Part shown: piece by piece, positions 54,328-63,672 of the stretch
Layout of the letters: each line of letters starts with the position of its first letter
How positions within the stretch are numbered: position 1 is the stretch's first letter
NCBI RefSeq assembly: GCF_021117425.1
Contig: NZ_CP088298.1
Span: 558,001 to 622,000 of the forward strand
DNA length: 64,000 nucleotides
Origin: Brevibacterium zhoupengii
GTDB taxonomy: Bacteria > Actinomycetota > Actinomycetes > Actinomycetales > Brevibacteriaceae
Reading direction: 5' to 3'
The notes under the pieces: model-generated
Told to the model about the DNA's origin: nothing
The model's database searches: none
Seen by the model: the letters and a program-made list of their open reading frames with translations, nothing else
Made by a program: the position numbers and the translations under genes

Positions 54328-55491
54328 TTACAGGTTGAACTGCGGTTTGTGGGCACCCTTGAGCAGCTGCCGGGCGACGACGACGCGCTGGACCTCCGAG
54401 GTTCCCTCATATATGCGGAAGAGGCGAGCGTGACGGTAGAAGCGTTCGACGGCGGATTCGCGCATATAGCCCGTGCCGCCCTGGATCTGCACACCCTTGT
54501 CGGCGATGCGACCCAGCGCCTCGGAGGCGAAGAGCTTGGCTGAGCTGGGGCCCAGCTTTCGGTCCTCGTCGCTGTCCCAACGTTTCGCGGCAGCGAGGAC
54601 CAGGGCCTTGGCGGCGGCGGTTTCGGTGTACATATCGGCGAGCATGGCCTGGACCAGCTGGAACCGGGCGATGGGCTCTCCACCCTGTTTCGCCTCGGCG
54701 GCGTAATTCACGGACTCATCGAGGATACGGGTTGCCTGACCCACGCAGATCGCGGCGATGTGCAGGCGTCCCTTGTTCAGCGAGGCCATCGCGGCGTAGA
54801 AACCCTTCTCCTCCTCACCGCCGATGAGGTTGGCAGCGGGCACGCGGACGTCGTCGAAGAAGATCTCCGAAGTCCACGCCCCGGCCTGACCCATCTTGTT
54901 GTCGTGTGTTCCGACCGTGACACCGGCCGTCTTCGTCGGGACGAGGAAGACGGAGATGCCCTTCGAGCCCTTCGCGTTCGGGTCGGTGCGGGCGAAGACC
55001 ATGAGCACATCGGAGGACTCGGCGTTGGTGATGAAGCGCTTGCTGCCGTTGATGACGTAGTCATCGCCCTCACGCACGGCGCGGGTGCGCATTCCCGAGG
55101 GATCGGAGCCGGCCTCGGACTCGGTCAGAGCGAACGAGGCGACGACGTCACCGGAGGTCAGCTTCGGCAGCCACTGGCTCTTCTGCTCATCCGTGCCGTA
55201 GTTGACGAGCACCTGCCCGGCGATGCCGTTGTTCGTGCCGAACACGGACCGGAACGCCGGTGTCGTGTAGCCGAGCTCCATCGCCAACTGGGCGTCCTGT
55301 TCGGCATTCATGCCCAGCCCGCCGTACTCCTCGGGCAGGGCCCAGCCGAAGAGGCCCATCTCGGCGGATTCCCTGATGATCGTCTCCGGGATGGCATCAT
55401 CGGTCTCGATGTCAAGTTCGATGGGCACGACCTTCTCGCGGACGAATTCGCGGACGATCGAGAGGATGTCGTCGAGTTCCGAAGTATCCAT
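54328..55491 (-). CDS. acyl-CoA dehydrogenase
   Basis: A 387-residue FAD enzyme introducing an alpha-beta double bond in acyl-CoA. FALTESEAGSDPSG and FITNAESSDVLMVFA are the FAD-binding segments. The catalytic Glu is in RIYEGTSEVQR, the position used by short/medium-chain enzymes. The glutaryl-CoA dehydrogenase form (YEGTHDIH) is absent. An ACAAGGAGAAC ribosome-binding site precedes ATG 55491. It is the middle gene of the CoA-transferase/dehydrogenase/SDR operon. Confidence 0.93.
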   Translation of the reverse strand: MDTSELDDILSIVREFVREKVVPIELDIETDDAIPETIIRESAEMGLFGWALPEEYGGLGMNAEQDAQLAMELGYTTPAFRSVFGTNNGIAGQVLVNYGTDEQKSQWLPKLTSGDVVASFALTESEAGSDPSGMRTRAVREGDDYVINGSKRFITNAESSDVLMVFARTDPNAKGSKGISVFLVPTKTAGVTVGTHDNKMGQAGAWTSEIFFDDVRVPAANLIGGEEEKGFYAAMASLNKGRLHIAAICVGQATRILDESVNYAAEAKQGGEPIARFQLVQAMLADMYTETAAAKALVLAAAKRWDSDEDRKLGPSSAKLFASEALGRIADKGVQIQGGTGYMRESAVERFYRHARLFRIYEGTSEVQRVVVARQLLKGAHKPQFNL

Positions 55492-55529
55492 TCTTCGTTC
55501 TCCTTGTGGTTGAGGTGATGTTCGTGTGG

Positions 55530-55563
55530 TCGCCGAGGTGGCTGTCTGGTTTCGCCGAGGTGG
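55530..55563. repeat. two copies of TCGCCGAGGTGG in a short intergenic gap
   Basis: TCGCCGAGGTGG occurs at 55530-55541 and 55552-55563 in a 72-base non-coding gap. The same core (CGCCGAGG or its complement) recurs throughout the window in both strands and several reading frames. Confidence 0.6.
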
Positions 55564-56793
55564 TCAGAGGCTGTCGAGCCAGGCTCGGACCCGATCGGAA
55601 TCGGCGCCGAGTTCTGGTGGCGCGAGGTCGTAGGAGACCTCGGATTTCGACAGGGTGATCGGATTGCGGATCGTGGGGATGACGCGCTCGCCGCCGCCGG
55701 TGTCGACGATGGGTTCGAGGCCGAGGTCCTTTGCGCGTTCGACTCCCTGGGCGATCGAGTTGATCGGCGCACAGGGTAGGCCGACGGCAGTGAGCTTCTC
55801 GAACCACTCCTGAGCTGTGTGGGCCTGAAGTGCAGCGAGGAGTTCGGGTTCGAGCTCGTCACGATTGGCATTGCGGGTCTTGGCCTTGGCGAAGCGTTCG
55901 TCCTCGGCGAGGTCCGGCCGTCCCAATGCGGTGGCGAGCTTGGCGAACTGACCGTCATTGGCTGCGGCGACGATCAGGTCACCGGACTTCGTCGCCATTG
56001 GCTGATACGGGTAGAGGCTTGGGTGAGCATTGCCCATGCGTGCGGGTGTCACACCCGCGGCGGCATAGGCGCCCGACTGGTTGGCCAGCCCCGACATCGC
56101 CGAGGACATGAGGTTGGTTTCGACGAGCTGTCCCTCACCGGTGAGATTCTTGTGTTGGAGGGCGGCCATGATGCCGATCGTCGTATGAAGTCCGGTGATG
56201 ACGTCGAAGACGGCGACTCCCGCACGGTAGGGGGAGCCGTCCGGGTCGCCGGTGACGCTCATGAATCCCGACATCGCCTGCACCAGCAGGTCATATCCGG
56301 GCAGCGCATTGTGGGCGCCGAAGCCGGTGACCGAGGCATAGATGACCTCTGCGTTGGTGTCCTTGACCGAGTCGTAGTCGAGGCCGAACTTCTGCAGCCC
56401 ACCGGGTTTGAAGTTCTCGACGATGATGTCGGCTCGGGCCGCGAGCTTCTTCGCAACGTCGAGGTCGTCTACATCGGAGAAGTCGAGGACGATGTCGTAC
56501 TTGTTGCGATTGATCGACAGATAGTAGGTCGCATCGTCCTCGCGAACCGGGGGCGCCCAGTGCCTGGTGTCGTCCCCACCCGGGCCCTCGACTTTGATGA
56601 CTGTGGCGCCGAGGTCGGCGAGCATCATCGTCGAATACGGGCCGGCGAGGACGCGCGAGAAGTCAATGACGAGCTGACCGCTCAAGGGGCCATTACCGGT
56701 GCGAGGGAGGAAGTCGGCGAGGGACTCGGCCCGATCGCTTGCGGTCTTGCCCTGATCCGCTGGCGCCTGGCTCGCGGCTGTCTCGCCATTCAT
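55564..56793 (-). CDS. family III CoA-transferase (CaiB/BaiF)
   Basis: A 409-residue CoA-transferase: LSGQLVIDFSRVLAGPYSTMMLADLGATVIKVEGPGGDDTR at the N-terminus is the family hallmark, and the catalytic Asp lies in GYDLLVQAMSGFMSVTG. It activates a carboxylic acid by moving CoA from a donor such as succinyl-CoA. It is first in the operon, divergent from a LysR regulator, and its product would be oxidised by the next gene, an acyl-CoA dehydrogenase. The acid is unknown. Confidence 0.92.
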   Translation of the reverse strand: MNGETAASQAPADQGKTASDRAESLADFLPRTGNGPLSGQLVIDFSRVLAGPYSTMMLADLGATVIKVEGPGGDDTRHWAPPVREDDATYYLSINRNKYDIVLDFSDVDDLDVAKKLAARADIIVENFKPGGLQKFGLDYDSVKDTNAEVIYASVTGFGAHNALPGYDLLVQAMSGFMSVTGDPDGSPYRAGVAVFDVITGLHTTIGIMAALQHKNLTGEGQLVETNLMSSAMSGLANQSGAYAAAGVTPARMGNAHPSLYPYQPMATKSGDLIVAAANDGQFAKLATALGRPDLAEDERFAKAKTRNANRDELEPELLAALQAHTAQEWFEKLTAVGLPCAPINSIAQGVERAKDLGLEPIVDTGGGERVIPTIRNPITLSKSEVSYDLAPPELGADSDRVRAWLDSL

Positions 56794-56932
56794 CGATGAA
56801 CGCTCCCGGTGATTCTGCTCGTCTCTGAGGCTTCTCAGAGTGTTTCACCCCACAATATAGCAAAGTGAGCAATAATGAGAAGCAATTGTTATCGGAAATG
56901 ATATTTAAGAGAGCGGCAGAGGAGAGCGGAAC

Positions 56933-57832
56933 ATGATGGAGATTGCGCAGGTGCGTGCATTTCTCGCCGTCGCCGAGGAGCTGCACTTCGGTCGCGCCGC
57001 CGAGCGTCTGGGAGTGCTCCAGCCCCCGCTGAGCCGCACGATTCGGGCGCTGGAGGACGAGCTCGGGGTTTCGCTGTTCCAGCGCACGACCAGGAATGTG
57101 AAGCTCTCCCCGGAGGGTGAGGCACTGATCGAACCTGCCCGGAAGATGCTCGAATATCAGAGTCTCGCCGTCGATTCCGTCCAACGGGCGGCAACAGGGG
57201 AGACGGGGCGTATCAGCTTCGGCTTCGCCAGATCCTCCTCGCGTGCCCTGGCTGCGGCACTAGTGGCAGCCTCGCGGAGGCGGAATCCGGGAATCGTCTT
57301 CAGCCTCGAATCCAATGTCTTCGCCGAGGAGGGGCTGGCCCGGCTCGTCGACGGAACCCTCGACCTCGCGCTGGTCAGATGGGACAAGCAGCCGACGGAA
57401 GTGACGGGACGAGCGGTTATGATCGAACGCCTGTGCGCAGCGCTGCCCGAAGACCATCGGCTGGCAGGGCGCTCCTCCCTGCGCGTCGATGAGCTCGCCG
57501 ACGAAGACTTCATCACGCTGCCCGCCCATCCCAGTTCGACGCTGCGCGAGAATACGCTGCGACTATGCCACGATGCCGGTTTCACGCCTCGCGTGGCTCA
57601 GGTGGCCCCGGATTCGCAGACGATCGGGGCCCTCATCGCCGCAGGGCTTGGGGTCTCAATCACCTTCGACTCGGTCTCTGCGAATACGCGTGAGGCGGGA
57701 ACCGTGGCCGTGCCGCTCGACATCGAGCAGGAACCCTCGACGCTGTACCTGGCCCACCGGACCGACCATGGAAAGTCGTCGCTGGAGGCGGTGCTAGCCC
57801 TCGCCGAGGATGTGCTGCCGACCGTGGAGTGA
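56933..57832 (+). CDS. LysR-family transcriptional regulator
   Basis: A 299-residue LTTR. The winged helix is at 1-60 (MEIAQVRAFLAVAEELHFGRAAERLGVLQPPLSRTIRALEDELG), followed by a two-lobed effector domain (ISFGFARSSSRALAAALV, LALVRWDKQPTEV). It is divergent from the CoA-transferase operon, the usual arrangement for its target. The 139-base gap is AT-rich and contains the partial dyad AGCAATTGTT, a possible binding core. GAGAGGAGAG precedes the ATG pair. Confidence 0.92.
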   Translation: MMEIAQVRAFLAVAEELHFGRAAERLGVLQPPLSRTIRALEDELGVSLFQRTTRNVKLSPEGEALIEPARKMLEYQSLAVDSVQRAATGETGRISFGFARSSSRALAAALVAASRRRNPGIVFSLESNVFAEEGLARLVDGTLDLALVRWDKQPTEVTGRAVMIERLCAALPEDHRLAGRSSLRVDELADEDFITLPAHPSSTLRENTLRLCHDAGFTPRVAQVAPDSQTIGALIAAGLGVSITFDSVSANTREAGTVAVPLDIEQEPSTLYLAHRTDHGKSSLEAVLALAEDVLPTVE

Positions 57833-57856
57833 TCTGGGCCGGATCTGCAGTCGAAT

Positions 57857-58678
57857 CTACAGCGCGGAGTTCCATCCATCCAGTCGTTCGCGCAGCAGCT
57901 CCGCAGTCATTTCAAACCTGCCGATGCCGAGGTAGTTCGGCAGCCAGGTCTCGACCCGGTCATGAGCTAGAGCCGCAGCTTGGACATCCCAGACAGTGAT
58001 GTCATCGACCCTGGCGCCCAGCAGCCGCTCGTATTCGTCAAGGAACATGCCTGCGGCTTCGGGGGATCCGAGGAGAACGAGGTCCTGACGGCACCATGCC
58101 AGGTCAACTCCACGTGGACCCGATCGCGCTCCCGACCAGTCGACGACTCCGGTGAGTCGATCGGCTTCCCACAGCGCATTCCCGCACCAGAAGTCACCGT
58201 GTGTCAGCACCGGGTCGCCGATATCCAACGTGTCCCATTCCTGTTGGGCGCGAAGAGCAAGTGCAGACTGTCCACGCGGCGGCTCGGCTGGAATGGGGCG
58301 CAACCCGGTCCCGTCGAGTTCGTGGATTCGAATCAGGGCGGCTGCCATCTCGGCAGCGATCACCATGAGCGACAGGTTAACGTCGGGAGCGGCGCCCGTC
58401 ACGCGAGAGGTGACTATGACAGGTTCGCCAAGGTCGCGGTTGACTGCGACCAGTTGAGGAACCCACACGCCAAGGCCCGAAATCCGACTGAGAATCTCCG
58501 CTTCTCTCACCGCGGCATCCTGATGAGCGGGAAACGCCCGGACGACGAATTCAGACTCTCCGTCATGTGCGAGAAGCGTGGTTGCGTGCTGGCCACCGGT
58601 GAAAATGTCGACGAGGCTGAGCTCCCTGCTCATCAGGGCAGAAGCAGTGCTGAGAGCCCGGTCAGGTTCATCCGTCAT
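57857..58678 (-). CDS. APH-fold phosphotransferase family protein
   Basis: A 273-residue aminoglycoside-phosphotransferase/choline-kinase-like protein. The Brenner-type catalytic loop is LTHGDFWCGNALWE and the metal Asp is in LTGVVDWSGARSGPRGVDLAW. The N-lobe (LVDIFTGGQHATTLLAHDG) is consistent with nucleotide binding. Members phosphorylate drugs, amines, sugars or lipids; chromosomal copies are rarely true resistance enzymes, so no resistance claim is made. Confidence 0.83.
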   Translation of the reverse strand: MTDEPDRALSTASALMSRELSLVDIFTGGQHATTLLAHDGESEFVVRAFPAHQDAAVREAEILSRISGLGVWVPQLVAVNRDLGEPVIVTSRVTGAAPDVNLSLMVIAAEMAAALIRIHELDGTGLRPIPAEPPRGQSALALRAQQEWDTLDIGDPVLTHGDFWCGNALWEADRLTGVVDWSGARSGPRGVDLAWCRQDLVLLGSPEAAGMFLDEYERLLGARVDDITVWDVQAAALAHDRVETWLPNYLGIGRFEMTAELLRERLDGWNSAL

Positions 58679-58722
58679 GACGTCAGCCTACCGAGCGTGA
58701 TCGCCGACCAAGTTCGATCTGA

Positions 58723-59256
58723 CTACCGCTGCAAACTCGGATTCTGCGCTCCCGAGCTCCGCAGCAACCGAGCGAGTCCCTTGGTGTAGCGTACGGCCAT
58801 CACCTTCTGCGCCGAGACCGACAGCGGGGCGAAGGCTCTCAGCAGCGAATGCCCGGGAGCCGATTCGGACGTGATGGTGACGCGCAGGCGGTCGTCCGTA
58901 CTGACTGTCACTAGGAAGGTCTGTTCCCCATACTCCAGGTGACCCGGCAGCGTGCGATAGGCGAATCCCGCCGCTCGCTGAAACCGCCGTTCTCTGTCGG
59001 GCACTTCCGTGTCGATGACCTCGATGACTTCGCATGAGCCGACCGGAATCGAGAGCTCGCGACCGCGCAGGCGCACCGCTCGACGCGGCCAGAGCGGGTT
59101 GAGCCAGAGATCGACGATCTGACCGACATGCGCTCGCCGCACCGGGCGCGAGATGACTCCGGCAGATTCCTGCAGCTTCCACGTCAGAATCGCCTCGCGT
59201 GCCAAGGGAAACAGGTCGGCAGATCCGAGGTCGAGGGTGTGCTCCAGGTGGTTCAT
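58723..59256 (-). CDS. DUF1990 family protein
   Basis: A 177-residue protein resembling DUF1990: GFAYRTLPGHLEYGEQTFLVTV is the family's most conserved segment, after a beta-rich N-terminal half. The C-terminal AVRYTKGLARLL is typical. It may be a small ligand-binding fold; its function is unknown. It lies 44 bases upstream of the APH-fold gene on the same strand and may be co-transcribed with it. Confidence 0.75.
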   Translation of the reverse strand: MNHLEHTLDLGSADLFPLAREAILTWKLQESAGVISRPVRRAHVGQIVDLWLNPLWPRRAVRLRGRELSIPVGSCEVIEVIDTEVPDRERRFQRAAGFAYRTLPGHLEYGEQTFLVTVSTDDRLRVTITSESAPGHSLLRAFAPLSVSAQKVMAVRYTKGLARLLRSSGAQNPSLQR

Positions 59257-59331
59257 CCGCGAACTCCTTCTGCGTTCCGTTGGCTTCTCCTTGTGATCCT
59301 CGCCTGCTCGTGCCTACGATACAAATACAGT

Positions 59332-59349
59332 ACTGAGCGAACGCTCGGT
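59332..59349. promoter_or_regulatory. TetR-type operator upstream of SDR gene
   Basis: ACTGAGCG-AA-CGCTCGGT is an 18-base near-perfect palindrome (one mismatch) of the form bound by TetR-family acyl-CoA regulators in actinobacteria. It is 27 bases before ATG 59377. No tetR gene is visible nearby. Confidence 0.5.
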
Positions 59350-59376
59350 TTCCTTCACGAACGACGGAGTTCACAC

Positions 59377-60177
59377 ATGACAGAGCACGCCACCACGGAC
59401 GCCCAGGCTCACTTCGGCAAGCGCTTCGCCGGCCAGGTTGCACTCATCACCGGCGCCAGCCGCGGCATCGGCCTCGGCATCGCCCAGCGGCTGCAGGCCG
59501 AGGGCGCCACCGTCGTCCTCACCGCGCGCAAACCCGAGGCCCTCGCCGAGGCGGTCGCTCAGTTCCCCGAAGGCGCCGCACTGGCCATCGCAGGCAAGTC
59601 GGACAACCCCGAGCACCGGGCAGAGGTCTATGACACGATCGCGGAGAAATTCGGTCGCCTCGACGTGCTGGTCACCAATGTCGGCATCAACCCCGTCTAT
59701 GGTCCGCTCATCGATCTCGACCTCGACGCGGCCCGCAAGATCCTCGACGTCAATGTCCTCGGCACACTCGCGTGGGTTCAGGAGGCCGTCCACCATGAGA
59801 AGCTGAACTTCCGTGAGAACCAGGGACGCGTGGTGAGCATCTCCTCCGTCGCAGGGGAGCGGCCGAGCCCGGGTATCTCCTTCTACGGCATCTCGAAGGC
59901 AGCGGTCTCGCACCTGACCAAGTCGCTGGCCGTCGAGCTCGGCCCGGATATCAGGGTCAACGCTGTCGCCCCTGCCGTGGTGAAGACTGACTTCGCCACC
60001 GCGCTCTATGAAGGCAGGGAAGAAGAAGTCTCCGCCGCCTACCCGGCAAAGCGCCTCGGGACTCCCGAAGACATCGCCGCTGCCGTGGCCTACCTCGCAT
60101 CCTCGGATGCCGACTGGATCACCGCTCAGGTGCTCACGGCAGACGGGGGAGTCATCACCGCCGGCGGAAGCGCCTGA
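59377..60177 (+). CDS. SDR family oxidoreductase
   Basis: A 266-residue short-chain dehydrogenase: cofactor motif ITGASRGIGLGIA, TNVG in place of NNAG, catalytic Ser in VVSISSVAGERPSPGISFYGISKAA (Tyr and Lys spaced YxxxK), and VNAVAPAVVKTDFA. The start is ATG 59377 with GACGGAG; the TetR-type palindrome lies just upstream. It is monocistronic, with a strong hairpin downstream. The substrate, often a hydroxyacyl or alcohol, is unknown. Confidence 0.9.
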   Translation: MTEHATTDAQAHFGKRFAGQVALITGASRGIGLGIAQRLQAEGATVVLTARKPEALAEAVAQFPEGAALAIAGKSDNPEHRAEVYDTIAEKFGRLDVLVTNVGINPVYGPLIDLDLDAARKILDVNVLGTLAWVQEAVHHEKLNFRENQGRVVSISSVAGERPSPGISFYGISKAAVSHLTKSLAVELGPDIRVNAVAPAVVKTDFATALYEGREEEVSAAYPAKRLGTPEDIAAAVAYLASSDADWITAQVLTADGGVITAGGSA

Positions 60178-60228
60178 CCTGCCTCATTCGATGAAGGGGA
60201 ACGGTCTGGGTCTGCGTCACGGACTGAG

Positions 60229-60270
60229 GAGAGATGGTCGTCGAATTCGGTTTCGGCGACCGTCTCTCCA
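60229..60270 (+). terminator. terminator after the SDR gene
   Basis: GGAGAGATGGTCGTCGAA pairs with TTCGGCGACCGTCTCTCC over about 18 bp with two G-U type mismatches and a short loop (60229-60270). Confidence 0.7.
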
Positions 60271-60366
60271 CATCAATCTCCGTTTCTCCTCAGGAAATGA
60301 GTGGCCTTCAACTCTCGACCACTCGAGCTGGCCCGATGCCCCGGTCGCCGAGTCCCATCACGGTGT

Positions 60367-60395
60367 TTGTCCGCCGTGAACCCAGCCACTAGACT
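60367..60395 (+). promoter_or_regulatory. candidate promoter of gcvP leader
   Basis: -35 TTGTCC (60367-60372), a 17-base spacer, and -10 TAGACT (60390-60395). Transcription from about 60402 would give a leader of about 320 bases containing the glycine riboswitch. Confidence 0.45.
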
Positions 60396-60486
60396 GAGCG
60401 CCATAAGTACATAGCCACACCAGCAACACGCAGCATCAGACAAACAACAAGCGAAACCACACAATTGAATACTGCCGTTAAGACAT

Positions 60487-60625
60487 GACGTGGGAGAGCT
60501 GCGCAGTCGCCGCAACTGATTCAGTTGCCGCAACTGCACATCGCAGCGCCGTAGGTGCAATTCCCTCCCCGGGAAACTCTCAGGCCCAGTACCACCGATT
60601 GCAGGCATATCTGAAGGACCGCCAC
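60487..60625 (+). ncRNA. glycine riboswitch (apparently one full aptamer)
   Basis: GGGAGAG (60492-60498), then the conserved GCGCCGTAGGTGCAA (about 60546-60560), CCCGGGAAACTCTCAGG (about 60568-60583) and a closing GGACCG (about 60617-60622) reproduce the glycine aptamer core. Only one full set is seen, while many riboswitches of this class are tandem. A CTGTCAG-T-CTGACAG hairpin (60638-60652) and GGGGAGG follow and may form the expression platform. It should switch on gcvP/gcvT when glycine is abundant. Confidence 0.88.
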
Positions 60626-60720
60626 CGCGCTCGCGCGCTGTCAGTCTGACAGAACGGGGAGGACCACCACTGCTCAGTGCGTCCTCCATAGGCGGGCGCG
60701 ACACCGACCCGAGGACGGCA

Positions 60721-63672
60721 ATGACCAGTTCACTCGCCCACACAAGTTCACTCGCGCACACCACAGCGCCCACCGGAGACACCCAACGCCCCTTCTCCGA
60801 CCGGCACATCGGCCCCCGTGCCGACGACACCGCGGCCATGCTGGCCGAACTCGGCTACGACTCCCTCGAAGCGCTCTCCAGTGCAGCCGTCCCAGAATCC
60901 ATTCAGATCGACGGACTCGACCTGCCCACCGGTCGCTCCGAGGCCGAGGTCCTCGACGACCTCCGCGCAATCGCCGGCCAGAACGTCATGCGCACGCAGA
61001 TGATCGGTCAGGGCTACTACGACACGATCACCCCGGCCGTCATCCGCCGCAACCTGGTCGAGAATCCCGCCTGGTACACCGCCTACACTCCGTACCAGCC
61101 CGAGATCTCCCAGGGTCGCCTCGAAGCCCTGCTCAACTTCCAGCAGGTCGTCCAGGATCTCACCGGCCTCGACATCGCCAACGCCTCCCTCCTCGATGAG
61201 GCCACCGCCGTCGCCGAGGCGGTCCTGTTGATGCGTCGGGCCGTGAAGAAGGGGACAACCGTCGTCCTCGACTCCGAACTCCACCCGCAGACCATCGCCG
61301 TCGTCCGTGCCCGCGCGAAGGCCATGGACTTCCGCGTCACCGTCGCTGACCTGGCCGAAGGACTCGCAGGCGAGGACATCTTCGGCATCGTCTGCGCCCA
61401 GCCCGGCACCACCGGCGTCATCCGCGACTTCACCGAGGCCGTCGACGGCGCCCATGATCGCGGCGCCCTCGTCACCTTCGACGCCGACCTGCTGGCCCTG
61501 ACCCTGCTCAAGGATCCCGCCTCTCAGGGCGCCGACATCTCCGTGGGCTCGGCCCAGCGCTTCGGTGTTCCCCTGTTCTTCGGCGGACCTCACGCTGGCT
61601 TCATGGCGGTGAAGTCCGGTCTCCAGCGTCAGCTGCCCGGCCGCCTCGTCGGTGTCTCCAAGGACGCCCAGGGCAAGCCCGGTTACCGTCTGGCCCTGCA
61701 GACCCGCGAACAGCACATCCGCCGCCAGAAGGCCACGTCCAACATCTGCACCGCTCAGGCTCTGCTGGCCAACGTCGCCTCGATGTACGCCGTCTATCAC
61801 GGTCCCGTCGGCCTGACCCGTATCGCCTCCCGCATCCACCGCCTGGCCCAGGCCTTCGCGACCGCCGCGGACACCGCACCCGGCGCCGAGGTGGTCACCC
61901 GTGAGTTCTTCGACACCGTGGCCATCCGCGTCGCCGACGCAGAAGCCGCCCGAGTCGTGTCCGAACGCGCCGGCTTCAACATCCGCGTCATCGACGACTC
62001 CACCATCGGCGTCTCCTTCGGCGAGTCCCACTCGGTCGCCGATGCCAACGGCCTGCTCGAAGCTCTGGGCATCATCGCCCGGGTCGATGAGGCGGACTTC
62101 GAAGCCGCCTCGGCGGGCACATTCGGAGCCAACCACGTACCCACCCCGGCCTTCGACGAGAAGTTCCACCGCACCACCGAGTTCCTCACCCACCCGATCT
62201 TCAGCGCACACGGCTCCGAGACCTCGATGATGCGTTACCTGCGCACTCTGGCCGACCGGGACCTGGCACTGGACCGGACGATGATCCCACTGGGCTCGTG
62301 CACGATGAAGCTCAACGCCGCGGCAGAGATGGAACCCATCACCTGGCCCGAGTTCGCCTCCATCCACCCCTTCGCTCCGGCCGAGCAGACGCATGGCTGG
62401 CGCACCCTCATCACCCGCCTGGAGAACTCGCTCGTCGAGGTCACCGGCTATGACCGTGTGTCCCTGCAGCCCAACGCCGGCTCCCAGGGCGAACTGGCCG
62501 GACTGCTCGCGATCCGCAACTTCCACGTCGCCAACGGCGACACCGACCGTGACGTTGTCCTCATCCCGCAGTCGGCCCACGGCACCAACGCCGCCTCGGC
62601 AGTCCTGGCCGGACTCAAGGTCCAGGTCATCGCGACCGCCGAAGACGGATCGGTCGACATCGCCGACCTCGATGCGAAGATCGAGAAGAACGCGGACAAG
62701 CTCGCCGCGATCATGATCACCTACCCGTCGACCAACGGAATCTTCGAATCCGAGGTCCGTGACGTCTGCGAGAAGATCCACGCAGCCGGCGGCCAGGTCT
62801 ACGTCGACGGTGCGAACCTCAACGCCATGGTCGGACTGGCCAAGCCCGGCGAATTCGGCGGCGACGTCTCCCACCTCAACCTGCACAAGACCTTCTGCAT
62901 CCCTCACGGCGGCGGCGGACCCGGAGTCGGACCTGTCGCGGTGCGCGAGCACCTCGCCCCGTACCTGCCCGGCGATCCCACCTCGGCGGAACTCGTGGCA
63001 GGGAAGGAAGACGCTCACGAACTGCCGATCTCGGCCTCGATGTTCGGCTCCGCCGGCGTCCTGCCGATCAGCTTCGCCTACCTCGAACTCATGGGCGGCG
63101 ACGGTCTGCGTGAGGCCTCCCGTGCCGCACTCCTGGGCGCGAACTACCTGGCGTCCAAGCTCCACGACGTGTTCCCCATCCTCTACTCGGGTGAGCACGG
63201 ACTCGTCGGCCACGAGACGATCCTCGACCTGCGTGAGCTGACCGCGAAGTCCGGCGTCACCGCCGAGGATGTGGCCAAACGCCTCATCGACTTCGGCTTC
63301 CACGCCCCGACCCTGGCGTTCCCGGTCCCCGGGACCCTCATGGTCGAACCGACCGAGTCCGAGGACAAGGACGAACTCGACCGCTTCATCGAAGCCATGC
63401 GCACCATCCGCGCAGAGATCGATGCCATCGGCGACACCTACTCCTACGAAGAGTCACCTCTGGCCGGTGCCCCGCACCCGGCCACCGTGGTCATGGATGA
63501 CTGGGACGCCAAGTACTCCCGCGAAACGGCCGTGTTCCCGGTCAAGGGATTGCGCCAGACCAAGTACTTCCCACCGGTGAGCCGGATTGACGGTGCCTAC
63601 GGCGACCGCAACCTGGTGTGCAGCTGCCCACCGCCAGAGGCCTTCGAAGACAATGAGGAAGAGGACGACTGA
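60721..63672 (+). CDS. gcvP: glycine dehydrogenase (decarboxylating), P protein
   Basis: A 983-residue homodimeric-type P protein of the glycine cleavage system. It decarboxylates glycine using PLP and passes the aminomethyl group to lipoyl-H protein. PLP Lys is in [19 protein letters not shown] (about residue 722). Both internally homologous halves are present ([19 protein letters not shown] at the start; [17 protein letters not shown] midway). The ATG follows the riboswitch leader. gcvT overlaps its stop by one base. Confidence 0.97.
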   Translation: MTSSLAHTSSLAHTTAPTGDTQRPFSDRHIGPRADDTAAMLAELGYDSLEALSSAAVPESIQIDGLDLPTGRSEAEVLDDLRAIAGQNVMRTQMIGQGYYDTITPAVIRRNLVENPAWYTAYTPYQPEISQGRLEALLNFQQVVQDLTGLDIANASLLDEATAVAEAVLLMRRAVKKGTTVVLDSELHPQTIAVVRARAKAMDFRVTVADLAEGLAGEDIFGIVCAQPGTTGVIRDFTEAVDGAHDRGALVTFDADLLALTLLKDPASQGADISVGSAQRFGVPLFFGGPHAGFMAVKSGLQRQLPGRLVGVSKDAQGKPGYRLALQTREQHIRRQKATSNICTAQALLANVASMYAVYHGPVGLTRIASRIHRLAQAFATAADTAPGAEVVTREFFDTVAIRVADAEAARVVSERAGFNIRVIDDSTIGVSFGESHSVADANGLLEALGIIARVDEADFEAASAGTFGANHVPTPAFDEKFHRTTEFLTHPIFSAHGSETSMMRYLRTLADRDLALDRTMIPLGSCTMKLNAAAEMEPITWPEFASIHPFAPAEQTHGWRTLITRLENSLVEVTGYDRVSLQPNAGSQGELAGLLAIRNFHVANGDTDRDVVLIPQSAHGTNAASAVLAGLKVQVIATAEDGSVDIADLDAKIEKNADKLAAIMITYPSTNGIFESEVRDVCEKIHAAGGQVYVDGANLNAMVGLAKPGEFGGDVSHLNLHKTFCIPHGGGGPGVGPVAVREHLAPYLPGDPTSAELVAGKEDAHELPISASMFGSAGVLPISFAYLELMGGDGLREASRAALLGANYLASKLHDVFPILYSGEHGLVGHETILDLRELTAKSGVTAEDVAKRLIDFGFHAPTLAFPVPGTLMVEPTESEDKDELDRFIEAMRTIRAEIDAIGDTYSYEESPLAGAPHPATVVMDDWDAKYSRETAVFPVKGLRQTKYFPPVSRIDGAYGDRNLVCSCPPPEAFEDNEEEDD

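Noticed and set aside
57857..58678. Aminoglycoside resistance gene
   Set aside because: The APH fold is shared by many non-resistance kinases and nothing in the sequence or neighbourhood points to drug modification.
60748..63303. Minus-strand open frame of 851 codons opposite gcvP
   Set aside because: Gly/Val/Asp-rich shadow translation typical of the antisense of GC-rich genes; no motifs, and gcvP is certain.
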